Source: a virus. Taken from it: 32,491 bases of DNA. The stretch is from the IMG/VR virus record IMGVR_UViG_3300033144_000765, positions 1-32,491 of that record; one strand, written 5' to 3'. Made by a program: the position numbers and the translations under genes. Positions 1 through 10,900 of this stretch are shown here, one piece after another. The notes below the pieces were generated by a model. The model did no database searches, had not been told where the DNA came from, and worked only from the letters and a program-made list of their open reading frames with translations. Numbering within the stretch: the first letter of the stretch is position 1; each line of letters starts with the position of its first letter.

Positions 1-774
1 TATTTAAGAGAAGTATGGCAACAAACAACAGAGAAAGACGCTTTAATAGGCGTCTCGATGACTGGGATAGGCTCGGGCACGGTGTTAGGATACGACATGA
101 AGAAAGCCGCTCAATTAGTAAAACGAGAAAACGCAAGAGTCGCGAAGCTGATTGGAATTAATTCTGCAGCTAGATGTACAACTGTAAAGCCTGCAGGGAC
201 GACATCTCTGGCGTTAGGAACATCATCTGGTATTCACGCATGGCATAATGATTATTATCTTCGTAGAATAAGAGTTGGTAAAAACGAGAGTATATATAAA
301 TATCTACTTGAGAACCATCCATTATTGGTTGAAGATGAGTTCTTTAGACCTCATGACACAGCTGTAATCAGTATACCTCAGAAAGCTCCTGAAGGTTCTA
401 TACTTAGGACTGAATCACCTTTTCAATTACTTGAACGTATAAAAAAGGTTGCTACAGAGTGGGTTGCACCTGGTCATAGAAAAGGATCTAATACACATAA
501 TGTATCTGCTACTGTTAGTTTAAAAGCTGAGGAGTGGGAAGATGCAGGAGAGTGGATGTGGAATAATAGAGAACACTATAATGGTTTATCTGTATTACCT
601 TACGACGGCGGAACTTATACTCAAGCTCCTTTCGAGGATATTGACGAAGGAACCTATATAAATAGGTTACAACATTTAAAAGATATAAATTTAGAACATG
701 TTATCGAATCTGAAGACAACACTGATCTGGCTGGTGAGCTTGCTTGCGCTGGTGGTTCTTGTGAAATTACTTAG
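1..774 (+). CDS. nrdJ: Class II (adenosylcobalamin-dependent) ribonucleotide reductase, C-terminal part; 5' end outside window
   Basis: This enzyme reduces ribonucleotides to deoxyribonucleotides for phage DNA synthesis in the cytoplasm. The frame is open to base 1 and begins in mid-protein (residues LREVWQQT, then IGVSMTGI), so the ATG at 58 is internal and not the true start. About 257 residues are visible. They include the conserved nucleotide/phosphate-binding TTVKPAGTTSLALG segment near residue 60, followed by SSGIHAWHNDYYLRR, as in monomeric RTPR-type class II enzymes. The C-terminus ends CAGGSC-EIT. This C-x4-C pair matches the position and spacing of the redox-shuttle cysteines of Lactobacillus-type RTPR. 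The thiyl-radical cysteine and B12 site would lie upstream of the window. It is the only plus-strand gene here and it converges on the late operon. The family call is strong; class II over class I rests on the monomeric-type C-terminus and remembered similarity. Confidence 0.88.
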   Translation, partial: YLREVWQQTTEKDALIGVSMTGIGSGTVLGYDMKKAAQLVKRENARVAKLIGINSAARCTTVKPAGTTSLALGTSSGIHAWHNDYYLRRIRVGKNESIYKYLLENHPLLVEDEFFRPHDTAVISIPQKAPEGSILRTESPFQLLERIKKVATEWVAPGHRKGSNTHNVSATVSLKAEEWEDAGEWMWNNREHYNGLSVLPYDGGTYTQAPFEDIDEGTYINRLQHLKDINLEHVIESEDNTDLAGELACAGGSCEIT

Positions 775-834
775 TAGCTGCAGTGTACAAGCTGGAGTAT
801 GTAGAGCTGATTTATACCAATCAGCATAAATAAT

Positions 835-863
835 AAAAGGGAGGTCTTACGGCCTCCCTTTTT
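835..863. terminator. Bidirectional intrinsic terminator between convergent units
   Basis: GGGAGG (839-844) pairs with CCTCCC (853-858) around a TCTTACGG loop region. AAAA precedes the stem and TTTTT follows it, so the hairpin is followed by a U-tract whichever strand is transcribed. It lies 60 bases after the reductase stop and 50 bases beyond the last late gene, so it should end both converging transcripts. Confidence 0.85.
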
Positions 864-877
864 GGTTACAGGAACTT

Positions 878-901
878 TGGGTATGGTGCCCATTTTTTTT
901 T
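878..901 (+). terminator. Possible second, weaker terminator of the reductase transcript
   Basis: TGGG (878-881) can pair with CCCA (889-892) around a 7-base loop, followed directly by nine T residues (893-901). The stem is only 4 bp, so this is at best a backup to the stronger hairpin just upstream. The rest of the 775-913 gap shows no gene. Confidence 0.35.
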
Positions 902-913
902 GTTCCTTATATT

Positions 914-1114
914 TTATTTTCCAAACATATTGCAGCCTTCTGGTCCACAAGTTTTAGTGTTAGTAGAAAAAAGACCACGATTCTTCCTTGCTCTATTAGC
1001 TTTACGTTTAGCTCTTCTTCTTTGTCTATCAATCTTATCATATAATGGACTACCTTCTTTTCTTAAAGCAGCGATAGGATTTTTAGCTGCCATTGTTTTC
1101 ATAAATATACTCAT
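914..1114 (-). CDS. Small basic protein with KNPIA N-terminal motif, unknown function
   Basis: This is a 66-aa, Arg/Lys-rich protein and the last gene of the minus-strand late module. It starts MSIFMKTMAAKNPIAALRKEG; in-frame Met5 or Met8 are alternative starts, and a start at Met8 would put the KNPIA motif at the very N-terminus. The middle is a predicted basic helix (QRRRAKRKANRARKNR), and the C-terminus has a C-x4-C pair (CGPEGC). The neighbouring upstream gene has the same KNPIA-L N-terminal motif, so the two may share a partner or a common origin. The plus-strand frame over the same bases gives a low-complexity hydrophobic product and is rejected. A DNA- or RNA-contacting or virion-core role is possible from charge alone. 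I do not recognise the family. Confidence 0.65.
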   Translation of the reverse strand: MSIFMKTMAAKNPIAALRKEGSPLYDKIDRQRRRAKRKANRARKNRGLFSTNTKTCGPEGCNMFGK

Positions 1115-1129
1115 AACTTATTTTTTATA

Positions 1130-1507
1130 TTAACATTTCCATCTACGTCTAGCAGCTAAACCTCTTTTACCTTTCCAGCCTTTTGATCTAGCGCAAAATG
1201 ATTTTCTTCTTTTGGCAGCTTTACTACCTTTTTTAACTTTACCTGTTACAGCAGTTTTAAGTTTACTGCCTGGGTTTTTCTTTCTATATTCTTTGACTCC
1301 TTTAGAGGTCATTCCAGCACCCTCTTTGGTTGTTCTAAAATTACGTCCTTTACCTTTTGTAGTCTTACGCAATCTTTTACTTTTCTTTTTCTTATATCTT
1401 TTTTCTAAAGGATTTTCAACAGATTCTTCATTAAGTAATATAGCTGGGTTTACAGAAGCTAATTGAGCAATAGGATTTTTAGAACTAAATCTTTTACTAA
1501 AACTCAT
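1130..1507 (-). CDS. Small highly basic protein of a family seen in marine phages, unknown function
   Basis: This 125-aa protein is very rich in Lys and Arg. The N-terminus carries SSKNPIAQL (near residue 10), then ENPLEKRYKKKK (near 32-42). The C-terminal half contains GMTSKGVKEYRKKNPGSKLKTAV and KRRKSFCARSKGWKG, ending RRRWKC. I recall this C-terminal pattern from an uncharacterised domain common in phage genomes; I cannot confirm a Pfam number. Its ATG overlaps the stop of the 45-aa gene upstream (ATGA, 1504-1507), so the two are probably translationally coupled. An AGGAGG stretch lies 5 bases before the ATG, but it is also the Lys-Arg coding end of the upstream gene. The charge suggests nucleic-acid binding, which is inference only. 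Confidence 0.75.
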   Translation of the reverse strand: MSFSKRFSSKNPIAQLASVNPAILLNEESVENPLEKRYKKKKSKRLRKTTKGKGRNFRTTKEGAGMTSKGVKEYRKKNPGSKLKTAVTGKVKKGSKAAKRRKSFCARSKGWKGKRGLAARRRWKC

Positions 1508-1641
1508 CTTTTCCTCCTTTTCTTTTTTGTTTTAGGTATTTTCTCACAACTACCATCTGAATAAGCTTTTTTACCTTTAACAGCTCTATATCCTCTCCAA
1601 CATCTCTTTTCTAAAGGATTTTTACTTTTTGAAAACTCCAT
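1504..1641 (-). CDS. 45-aa basic protein with KNPLEKR and paired cysteines
   Basis: Reading down from the ATG at 1641 gives a 45-residue protein that begins MEFSKSKNPLEKRCWRGYRA. It continues with VKGKKAYSDGSCEKI and ends in a Lys/Arg run (KTKKKRRKR). I recall a similar CW-x-GY ... GS-C-x-K pattern from small marine phage proteins. The gene fills the space between its neighbours exactly. It begins 3 bases after the stop of the 90-aa membrane gene and overlaps the next gene by ATGA. KNPLEKR is nearly repeated as ENPLEKR in the 125-aa neighbour, and FSK opens both proteins. No Shine-Dalgarno sequence precedes it. The tight packing, shared motif and composition support a real gene; its function is unknown. 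Confidence 0.7.
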   Translation of the reverse strand: MEFSKSKNPLEKRCWRGYRAVKGKKAYSDGSCEKIPKTKKKRRKR

Positions 1642-1644
1642 AAT

Positions 1645-1917
1645 TTATTTTTTCTTGTTATACATTTGAGCGTCTATTTCTCGACACCAATCTCTTAGTT
1701 CTTCAACTTCTTTTTCTAATCTGTTTATATGTTCCGTATGCCAGTCTTGTTTTAAATCGTACTCTATCCGATCTATAACGGCTTTGGGCATTTTTTTTGC
1801 TTCCGTGATATCATCTTGTAATGTATAATACATGCCTACAAAAGAGGCTGTTACAATTATTATACTTATAATGGTTTTAAGATCTATCTTAAATTCCGTA
1901 CTTTCCCCTATTTTCAT
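1645..1917 (-). CDS. Small single-pass membrane protein with coiled coil (lysis/holin candidate)
   Basis: This is a 90-aa protein. A short polar N-terminus (MKIGESTEFKIDLK) is followed by one hydrophobic segment at about residues 15-33 (TIISIIIVTASFVGMYY). A charged region then leads to a heptad-like coiled coil at about 62-78 (HINRLEKEVEELRDW) and a KKK end. The layout gives one inner-membrane helix with a helical soluble tail. It sits directly after the giant virion gene, and no other lysis gene is visible, so a holin, spanin-like or virion-associated membrane role is possible. Nothing in the sequence is diagnostic. The start at 1917 lies 3 bases from the giant gene's stop, with no Shine-Dalgarno sequence. 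Confidence 0.7.
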   Translation of the reverse strand: MKIGESTEFKIDLKTIISIIIVTASFVGMYYTLQDDITEAKKMPKAVIDRIEYDLKQDWHTEHINRLEKEVEELRDWCREIDAQMYNKKK

Positions 1918-1920
1918 TTT

Positions 1921-4900
1921 TTAAAATGTTGGTGATTTAAAATTACTGCCTCCAAAATTAGATCCTCCGAACTTATTGTTAGCTTTTGTTGATTGTTTTA
2001 TTTTTTTAATTGCTTTTTCATAATTCTGTGGTATTCCTTGTGATTTTCCTATATCACCTTCAATTTCCAAAGCATATTTACTCCATCCCATACCTAATGC
2101 TATTTTTTGTACAACGGTTGTTCTCTCATCCATTATTAATTGCATATCTTCAATACTTCTTAATATATACTCAGGAGCCGCGAAGTTAGTAATAGCTGTG
2201 ACAGTTTTAAGACCAGCCTCTAAATTATTACCTTCTAAGAAACCTTCTTCTTTTTTGATACCTCTTTCAGCTGCGTAACCCGCTGATTGAAGCTTACTAA
2301 TTTTCATGTCAATAGAAGTAGCAAACTGTAAAACCTCTTCCCCAACATCACCTAAACTTTTATTCCAGTTTACTTTCTTACCTTCAGGAGTTCTTTCTAA
2401 AGCCTCATTTGCTTTTTCACCCATAGCGTACATTGTAGTTACGACTTTACCCGTAATACCTGTACCATTAACTAAATTCTCTAAAACAGCATATAATGCT
2501 TCTATACTTTTCTTTTTAGTTTCAGCAGCTTTTACATCAGCAGGTATTTCATCATCCATTAGTAACCATAGTAAAGCATCTTTAGCCATAGCAAAAAGCA
2601 TAGGTTGTATAGCTACATAATTAGCTAATTGGAAAACATCTTTTTTACTACCTCTACCAGACTTTATATTTTCTGCGGCTTCAACAATTCTATTATTATA
2701 TAGCATTGTTGTGTTTAAAAAGTTTAATATAGCTCTAGAATAACCTTGAACCTGTTGTTGAGCCAAGTTCTTTTGGTCGTAAGACTGCTGATTACTTTCT
2801 GAAACGGTTCTAAAATCTACAAAAGCTTTCTCATAAGCTTCTTCAGGACTATAACCCTGCTTCTCGTAAGTTTTCTGTCTATTAACTATAAGTGTACTTC
2901 CTCCAGTTGCAATAGCAAAAGCATCCATAGCAGAGGTAATACTAAAACCAAGATCCATAGCCGATTTTAAAAACTTCTTAGGATATTGTAATATATTAGT
3001 TGTAGATATCAACTCCTGTAAGCTCTTATACTTATCATCAAAGTTCTTGAGCCCTTTAGCAAATTCACCTTCTGCAACACCCATTTCCCTATTTTTAATT
3101 CTATTTTTAACGTAATCACTTTTTAAAGTTTTTACAACTTGTTTATAGAATTTTGGTTGAGCTAGCATACTAGTCATTTTTAGTATGTTGTTATCAGAAG
3201 AATTAGCATAGTTAAGCATAGATAACATCTGCAAAACACCTGACTTTCTATTTAAGAATAATGCAGCTGCTGATGCTCCATTTAACCAGGTTATCATTTT
3301 CTTAGCATTAGGATCTTTAATACTTGAATCACTTTTACCAGTTTTCATTCTCTCTAAAGTGCTATCCATAGCTGATCTCCATTTAGGCCCTAGATTAGCT
3401 TCCATTTCTGCTAGTCTATCTTCACTAAATAATAGTTTTTTATTTTCCTCCCACTGAGTTAAAGCTTGCTCTCTACCTTTAGTATCTATAGTTATATCTA
3501 AATCCTTACCTAAAGAACCTCCTTCGTTACTTCTCCAAAATTCATTTGGATCCGCCATTCTATCTACTTTATTTAGGTTTTGAGTCCATAATTTAAATAA
3601 GTTTAAATCTGGATCATTCTTTATATACTCTTGAGCTTCTTTCATTGTTTCTTTAGAAACACCAGGCACATCAGAACCCTGCTCATTCCATATGTTCATT
3701 CTTACAATCTCTTCTCTAGTATATCCTTTAAAAGCTTCTTTATTTAAACCTAAATCTCTATGTTGTTTTCTTAAAGCTGTGTAATCATTACTCATGGAAA
3801 CTCTCATAGAAGCCAGTTCAAGCATAGCTTTGTCGTATGGTTCATAAAAATACTTATCATAAAACGCTATAGAATTTTTACCGCTTTGACCAGTGCCATA
3901 TAACTTAGAAGTTAAATTTATAGCATGCCTAGCACTATAAGGTGTTATTTTAAATGTATTTTTATTTTTCCCAGCTACTCTACCTTCTTGACTTGAAACA
4001 CCTTTAGCTCTATCCTTACCAAAAGTATTATCTAATAACCTCTCTTGCTCTTTTACTATTTCCCAACCAGTTGCTGGCGTTTCATAAGTATTGGTTCCAC
4101 TAGCATCTACAGTACTAGTTATAGGTGGTTTAGCCCAAGGATCAACATCTCCCTTTTCATTTACCCAAGTTCCTTTACCAACTACCCAAGGACATTGATC
4201 AACAACGTATTTAAAAGAATCCATGTTTTCCCACTTATCATCTGACATGTGTAGCTCGTTGTCCCCTGCTTCTATTCTTTCGCAATAAACTAACATTTTA
4301 CCTTCGTCTCCACCACAACATTTAATGTTTTCAATTGGAATTTCAAGACCAGCTTCTTTAAAAGCTTTATATATAGATTCTTCAGCTCCAAATCTAGCAG
4401 TAACTATGAACACTTGATCTGCTTTACCTTCTTCAATTAACCTTTTAAACTCTTCATACTTAGGACCAGGTAACCAATCTTTAAGTTCTGTAAATTCAGA
4501 GTAATCAAATTCAGCACCTTTAGCTTGAAGATCTTTATACTGCTGCATATACTCTTCGTTATTTAAACGTAGTTCAGTTCCATCAGGTAGTTTAGCTATA
4601 GTTCTTTCTCCAGATTTACCAACAAGAACACCGTCCATGTCGTACATGTAAGCTGGTCTTGATTCATCTTCAGGCCTATTTAATTTGTCTCTAGTGTTAT
4701 CTAATAATTCTGCTGTTCTCTTCTGCCCTGTTGTACCATCTACAGCACTATCTCTAATTACTTTTTTAAGAGGATCAGGAGCTGACTCAGTGTTTTGCTT
4801 TTCAGCATTATCATATTCCTTATAATTTCTTACTTGATCTTCTATAAATTCTGTAGCTAAATCTTTACCACTAGGATCTATAACTGCATCTGCTAAAATT

Positions 4901-7900
4901 AGTTTACTTTGATCATTCATTCTATTTAGAACTTGTCTCTCGGTTAAACCAGTTCTATCTATAACCTTATCTATTACCTCCTCTTTAATAGTCTTAGTGT
5001 AATTACTGTCTATTGTATAAACGTTTTCAAACTCTGAGCCTATATCCATTAGCGCAGACTTATCCCTGTTTAATTTTAAAGATTTACCTCCTGGAGTAAA
5101 CTGTGCGTCGAGTTCATCTAACCTATTTCTTCTAGCATAAACTGCAGCAGCAGGTGTTTCACTGCTTTCACCACTTATTAAATTCTCTATAGTTTCTAAT
5201 CCTGACTCTAACTGAGGTTTAGCATGTTCAACTTTAGTCTTTTCGCTCATATTACGCTTAGAGTTAGTACCTTTAGTTGGCCCATCCATAAAAGCGTCAC
5301 CAAAGAATTCTTTATAAGAATAATTTATAGACTCATTATCTTGTGATTTTCTCTCAGGTATTACTATCTTATATTCATTTCCGCTAGGATCGGTATATGT
5401 GAAATATTCTTGAGGTTGAGTTGTTGTTGGTATTTCTATAGCAACTGTAGGTGATAATTTTCTTTTACCTTCTCTTATGCTAGTGTCAGCTTGATTTTTA
5501 GTTGCTAAATATTTTAATCTTCTTTTATATTCTTCTTCACTTATTTCTTTACCTTCTTCTAAAAACAGTCTTTCACTTTCAGCTAAAGCTTTTTCAGTAG
5601 CTACTTTATTGTCTTGAGTTTCTTTATCAAAGTTTTTTCTAGCTAATTCTTGTCTTGCCTCGAATGATTGCAATTCAGGATCTATTACTTTAACAGGATG
5701 CTTCTTTCCATCAACACCTTCTACTTGTACTTTTTTAGTACCATATATAATTTGATCAGCTTTTGCAGCGTCAGAAGAGGATCCTTTAACCTTTCTAACA
5801 CCATCCCAATGTGATGTTCCACTTGACCCAACATGTTCAGTTCCATAAAATTGTTGAGTTGTTTTAATTCTTTCAAGAGGTTCACCTGTTTTTAAGTTTG
5901 TTAAACCTTGAACTCCATATCCTCCATAGGTTGCTTGACCACTATAAGCATCTAAATCACCACCGCTAACTACTTTAGCATTATTAGGTAAAAACTTTTG
6001 GAATTCATAAGCCATCTTTCTTTCTTCATTTAGCTTATCAACATCCATTGTTCTATTCTTCTTATTATACTTATAAGTAGGTGTAGAAACTTCTTCTAAC
6101 TCTTTCACAAACTCCTCATCGACACTGTATTTTTCACCAATATCACGAATACCTTTTTTAAAGTTTTTTATTTCATCTTTCTCGTTTAGATCTGCTTGCT
6201 TTCTTAATTCTAAATCAACTATATCTTCAATGGTTCTATTAGTTATACCATTAGTTTCGTTTTCTTTCCACTGTTCGTAAGTATCATTGCTTATAGATTC
6301 TTTTCTGCTATCAGCCCATTTTTGAAACTGTCTAGGTTCTATACCTTGGTTTTCTAATTCTAAAAATATATCTTCTGCTACTTGATCTGTAACTTCTTCA
6401 TACTCTCTAGATGAAGCATCTATATCTACTTCGTACTCAATGTCATAAGCTCTTAAAGTAGTACCAGCGTTAGCTAAAGCTTTTTGATTTTCTGCGTTTC
6501 TTTGTATTTCTCTAATCTTTTCTGGATTAGTTTCAGTTCTAGATGATATATCCTCTACTGCGATAACTTTATTAACAGTCTCTCCGCTAGGCAACTCAAC
6601 AGTATAAACACCTTGATTATCTATAGTTTGATTAAGAAATTGTTTTTGTTTATTTAAAGCTATTAACTCAGCTAATTTTAATCTTCTTTGAGATGTTTTA
6701 TTACTTTTTTGCTGATTAGTATATTCTAAACCTGTTTTAGGATTTGTGGCGTAATCTCCCTCAAAGGTCATAAAATCTATAAAATCTTTTTGAGTAGGTA
6801 TTTTAGTTATATAAACAAAATCTTCTTTACCTTTTTTCACTTGAACTCTTTTACCTGTACTTTCGTAAAATATATTCCAGTTTCTAAGTCTCAACCAATC
6901 ATTTTCATTCTCAACTAAATCAACTAGGTCTGGATATATATCTAATAAGCTTTCAGTATACTTTTCACCAGTTCCTAACTCCTTAGCAATAGGACCTGAA
7001 TTGTTCATAGCTGCTTTCTTCATGTCTTTGTAGTCACCACCTGCTCTAACTACATCAGCTGTTGTTTCTTGTATAACAAAATCTTGTTCAGGTGTTATGT
7101 ACTCATCTAATATCTCAGTCTTTTGTTTTACTAGCTCAGTTTGTTTAGTTTCACTAGCCCCTCCATACTCAGAAGCATCTTCAGTAAATTCAAATTTATG
7201 TTGTAATTTTTTTAGTATATCTGGAAACTTTATAGTTAAATCACGTATATAAGCACCAAAAGGAGCTCCATTAGGATCCCATCTTTGTGTAAATTTTAAA
7301 ACTTCGTAATCAACTTCTGCCCTAAACTCATCAATCAAAGCTTGTTTATCAGATTGAGCCATGTCTTGAGTAGTAGGATGGTTTTGTATAAATAATCTAC
7401 CTTTTTCTTTTATACCAATTTGACCTTTACCATCAGCTCCCCTCGTTCCACTAATAATTTTATTTTTTTGGATTTGCCCCCATGCCTCTTCCTGAGTCAT
7501 AGATCCATCACCTTTACCTTGTAACGTTAGAACAGCTTGATCATTTTTATCAGATATAGTTAAGTTCTTTTGGTTTTTATCTATTCTATCTTGAAGCTTT
7601 TTAATTTCTTTATCAAAAAAATCTTTTTGATCAGGATATAATCTAGCATCTGCTTTTAATTCTAAAATAGCTGTTTTATCCTGCTCTATAGCTTTAAGTA
7701 TTTCTATTTTAGCCGCCGCATCTATATCAGCTGTCACATCATAACCAGTGGACGATGCTGAAGCAATTTGAGAAGTAGTAGGTTTCTTTACGGTTTGTGA
7801 TATGTCACCATAACTTCCACCCTCCATAAAGTTTTTAGTGTGGTTTTTAATTATTTCTTTATATCTTTCAACGGTAAGATCTACTTCACCACTACCTTTT

Positions 7901-10900
7901 AAATTATGAGTATCATTAATTAAATCTTCAAACGTTTCCATTTGCTGTTCTAATTCAATATCGTCAATCTTAATATCTCCTTTAACTATAGCTTCTACGT
8001 AGTAATTAAACCACTCTAGTGTAGATTTATTTTTCTTATAAGAAGGATGTTTTCTTAAACCAGCATCTAATATTTTTTCTTTTTGAGCATCAGTAAAAGT
8101 ATCTATAAACTTATCTACAAATTGTTTTTCTTTAGCTTCATTGCCTTTTATACCTAAATTTTCTAATAAATGATTTGTAAATTGGTGCTCATCCTCATGT
8201 GGACCTTTACCAGTTTCAAACTCTTGCTTGATTAATTCAGCATCTGCTAATAGAATAACTTTCTCAACCTCTTCACCATTTGGTAACTTTTCTTTTACTT
8301 TAATATTTAAAGCATCATAAACAGTACCTTTGTCCATGTTTTCAATTATCTCATTATACTGCTTTTCGTCTATTGTTTTATTATCTTTTAGTTCTTCTAA
8401 CTTATTTCTAACCTCTTGTTGACCTTTAACAGCAAATGATTCACCTATACCTTTTTCATTTCTGTTTTCAATAGTACGCTTTAAATTTTGAGAGGCTCTA
8501 TCTTCAGCTTTAATTTTAGCTTCTTTGATTATAGCATCTTCTTTCAGCTTAAGTTCTTCTAACTCAACTTCTATTTGTTTTTTAACTTCTCTTTCGCCGG
8601 GGAACACATCAGTTCCTCTAGCTTTCATTAATCTTAATTGAGCTTCTCTTTTTAATATTTCAGTAGTATTATCTATATATTTTTTACCTTCTGGAGTACT
8701 AAAATCTATAGCGTTTTGTCTACCTTTCGCCATTATATAATTAGATACCTCAGTATAATTAGAGTATATATCTATAACTTGAGGATCAACCCCAGCGTCT
8801 TCTAATATTTTTTTGACTACACTTTTAGATCTTATTTCGTTTAAAGTTCTTACAGTTTTAGAACTTAATGGAGCTCCAGACTTAGCTGATTGAATCACTA
8901 GGTTTATATCTTTATCCGTAACGTCTCCACCTTTATCTTTAGCTACTATTGTTTTGAAGTTTTCATATTCAAAATCTAATAAAAGAGATTGCTTAGCGTC
9001 GTGTACTTTAATTAACTCTCTTAAAGAGTTTAAACCGTTTTCTTTACCTTGGTTTTTACCGAATAATCTTAAATTATTTATAGCTTCTTGCTTTGCTCTA
9101 GTACCACTACCACCACCAAGAGCAACTTCAGTTTCAACCTTAGTTATTAAATCACTTATACTAGTTGCTTCCGCAAGTTCTTTATTAGTGAGACCTAATG
9201 TTTTTAAGTTAATTAAAAAACCTTCACCAACACCTATTTTTTTGTACTGTTCTTTAGCAGCTTTGTTTATCTTGTTTTGATAATCACCTACTAAACTTTC
9301 CTTGCTAGTATTTAAGTCTTTAATAGATTTATTTAAGTTTTGCTTATATCTTCTAGAACCGGTTACAGCATTAACTTCTCTTACTACATCGTTAAAAGTA
9401 TTTCTAGCTATTTTAATAGGCACCGCATTTTTAGTTACAAAACATAAAGCTGCCTTTTCTGCAAATGCTTCAGGATCCAATATGTGACCAACAAAAGTTT
9501 TAAAATCATAATCTTGATCTGGATTCTGAGGATTAGGTGCGCCAGAAACTACATCCCATAATCCAACAGGAACTTCACCAGCTGTCATTACAGCAGCACC
9601 TGTTATAGGTTTACCCACTGCATCTTTAACTAGTCGCTGCGCAGAACCAGGTACATAAGCCATTAAGTTCATTAATTGATCTACTTTACCACTTTCTAAA
9701 AGTTTAAGCATAGATTTGTCTAAACCAATACCAGCAACTGGAGCAAAAGCAAATAGTAAAGACATAGGGTCTGCATCATAAGCTCCACCAAAAGCAACAT
9801 TTCTAGCTTTTAGTATAGCTAATTCTTCAATGAATGCTACCATGTATTTCTCAGTGAATCTACCTACTCTACCAGTACCAAATAATAAATTATTAAATAA
9901 ACTACCCGCACCTTTAATACGCTTTAATAAACCAGCTCCACCTAACATACCTCTAGTAATAGCCATTTCAGCTATAATAGCTAAAAAACCAGGAGTACCA
10001 TATCCTACTTTATTTAAAAAAGTTTTATTATAAACAGCATCAATTTCATCTTGACTAAACTCCGTATCAGGAAAGTTCTCTTTAACCCAATCAAAAAATA
10101 CAGCTCTCTTATCCATTTTAGACATAGCTGGATTAGCAAACTGTTCACTAGCACCTTCTTTTACGCCATCAAAAAAGTTGTCGTCTTCAAGATTTAATGG
10201 ATTAAAGTTAAGTAAATAAGCTTGAGACAGTACATCAAACTCATTTGATTTTTTATTAAGTAAGTCTACAATTATTTGAAGTCTTGGTGAACCTTCTATC
10301 TCTTTAGGTAAGTATGTTAACTTTCCATCTTCAACAGCTTGTAATAGCTTTCTTAAATCAATGTCATCTAAATAACCGCCTGGTCTGTTTTCCATCTCTG
10401 CCCAACCCACTTGACCAGTAAAAATAGTTTCAAAAAAGTTAGAAAGAGCAGATCCTGCAGAAACATCTTTCCTATATGTATCTAAATTGTCATACAATTG
10501 TTTTGCTAAGTAGACTATTTCAAACTCTTTATTAGCCATTTCTTCCATAATAGCGTTAGAACTGCTAGGAATAACACCACTAGTTTGTAATATATCTATA
10601 TTTTCAGCATTAACAAAGTCATCACTTAAATCACTATCTAAAAAACTCTCTAAATCATCATCACCTTTTTTAAACTTTAATACTTCTTTAGTTTCAGGAT
10701 TTACAAATAACTCAAAATCTAAACCTAATGTTGTTTTAAAATCTAAGCCTGCACCTTCTAAATTTGCTTTATGTATATCTAATATTTGAGATCTTGTATT
10801 TTCGTATTGATCTATTTTTTTAGATGGATGTCTTTTATTCCAAGATTCTATCTCTTCATCAGTACCATCTAATAGGCCTAACAACTCGTCTGTTTCTTCT

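Noticed and set aside
58-60. ATG at 58 as the true start of the reductase gene
   Set aside because: The frame is open to base 1 and the upstream residues read as conserved reductase sequence, so the start lies outside the window.
900-1466. Plus-strand frames encoding hydrophobic, Leu/Phe-rich products at 900-1133 and 1212-1466
   Set aside because: They are antisense to the Lys/Arg-rich small genes; A/G-rich coding read backwards gives Leu/Phe/Ser products. They have no leader or neighbour support.
1507-1520. AGGAGG as proof of Shine-Dalgarno use
   Set aside because: It coincides with Lys-Arg codons of the 45-aa gene and no other start shows a similar motif, so it may be chance.
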